Origin: Epichloe hybrida
Lineage: Eukaryota; Ascomycota; Sordariomycetes; Hypocreales; Clavicipitaceae
DNA: 29,617 nucleotides
Assembly: GCA_019022495.1 (NCBI GenBank)
Contig: JAFEKR010000131.1
Coordinates: forward strand, 1-29,617
Reading direction: 5' to 3'
Below the pieces are notes generated by a model. The model had not been told where the DNA came from. It saw only the letters and a program-made list of their open reading frames with translations, and ran no database searches. This document shows, one piece after another, positions 29,320 to 29,617 of the stretch. Position numbers and translations under genes: made by a program. How positions within the stretch are numbered: the stretch's first letter is position 1; the number at the start of each line of letters is the position of its first letter.

Positions 29320-29617
29320 GGTGATGTTGTTTGTTTCGATTCGATGCCAAGGTGGTTGTGGTTGTGGTTGTGTGGTTGTGGAGATTGGAGATTGGAGATG
29401 GACTTGACTGTGTGGACTTGGACTTGTTGATTTGGTTGAGGAGGAGGGGGAGGAGGGGGGGTAAACTTGCAACTTGAGTAGGGCTAACAAGTTGTCCGGT
29501 CCGGTCCGGTCCGGGCAAGACCTTGTCAAGCTCTCCCCAATCGAGATAGTGCCTCCAGCATCCTCTTCAGACTTTGCGCGCGGGAGACTGACGGCGCGAC
29601 TGCCGCCGTATGACGAA
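29320..29617. promoter_or_regulatory. Upstream region of the DUF1757 gene
   Basis: It consists of simple repeats: GTGGTT units (29352-29379), GAGATTG units (about 29380-29400), a GAGGAGG/G-rich block (29438-29461) and four TCCGG units (29495-29514). An ATG at 29529 is in frame with the gene, but the peptide it would add is Ser/Pro/Gln low complexity, so I place the start at 29319. The window ends without another recognisable gene. Confidence 0.5.

Noticed and set aside
1..29617. Search for CRISPR arrays, transposon terminal repeats, rRNA and biosynthetic gene clusters
   Set aside because: No regularly spaced repeats, no paired terminal inverted repeats flanking an ORF, no transposase or reverse-transcriptase motifs, no rRNA-like sequence and no synthase genes were recognised.

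Overview
The window looks like nuclear DNA of a filamentous ascomycete (Pezizomycotina, probably Sordariomycetes and perhaps Hypocreales). The genes are monocistronic and carry 0-2 short introns of 70-134 nt with GT...AG ends and CTAAC/CTAAT-like branch sites. There are no ribosome-binding sites or operons. The protein content is typically fungal: MED6, MMtag, an HSP90-like-ATPase/DUF3684 protein, the complex I 9.5 kDa subunit, eIF2B-delta, mitochondrial ArgJ, HIS3, APC6/CDC16 and a DUF1757 protein. The placement rests on recognising families from the translated sequence; no search was run.

Layout. 1-6430 has no gene I can defend: it holds short tandem repeats, homopolymers and a few unconvincing ORFs. 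At 6440-7190 (-) is a frameshifted relic of a periplasmic-binding-protein-like gene. From 7718 onward the DNA is gene-dense and almost every pair of neighbours is head-to-head or tail-to-tail: tail-anchored ALDH3-type aldehyde dehydrogenase (+); MED6 (-), sharing a 219-bp promoter with an MMtag/RS protein (+); a 1780-residue sacsin-like ATPase (+); complex I 9.5 kDa subunit (+); eIF2B-delta/GCD2 (-), divergent across 2 kb from ArgJ (+); HIS3 (-), convergent with ArgJ; CDC16/APC6 (+), divergent from HIS3; and a DUF1757 protein (-) with apparent frameshifts.

How the genes relate. Most are unlinked housekeeping functions: transcription (Mediator), probable RNA-processing factor, respiration, translation initiation, arginine and histidine synthesis, and cell-cycle proteolysis. 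One theme recurs. ArgJ has three perfect TGASTCA (Gcn4/CPC1-type) sites within about 770 bp, HIS3 has a near match, and eIF2B-delta, part of the machinery that controls Gcn4/CPC1 translation, has one perfect site upstream. About 3-4 such sites are expected by chance in a window this size, so only the ArgJ cluster stands out.

The most unusual item is the large sacsin-like protein. It joins an N-terminal GHKL (HSP90-type) ATPase to a C-terminal zinc-protease motif with the spacing seen in WLM/Wss1 and metzincin proteases, and ends in a proline-rich tail with a PPxY motif. That makes it a candidate chaperone-protease hybrid.
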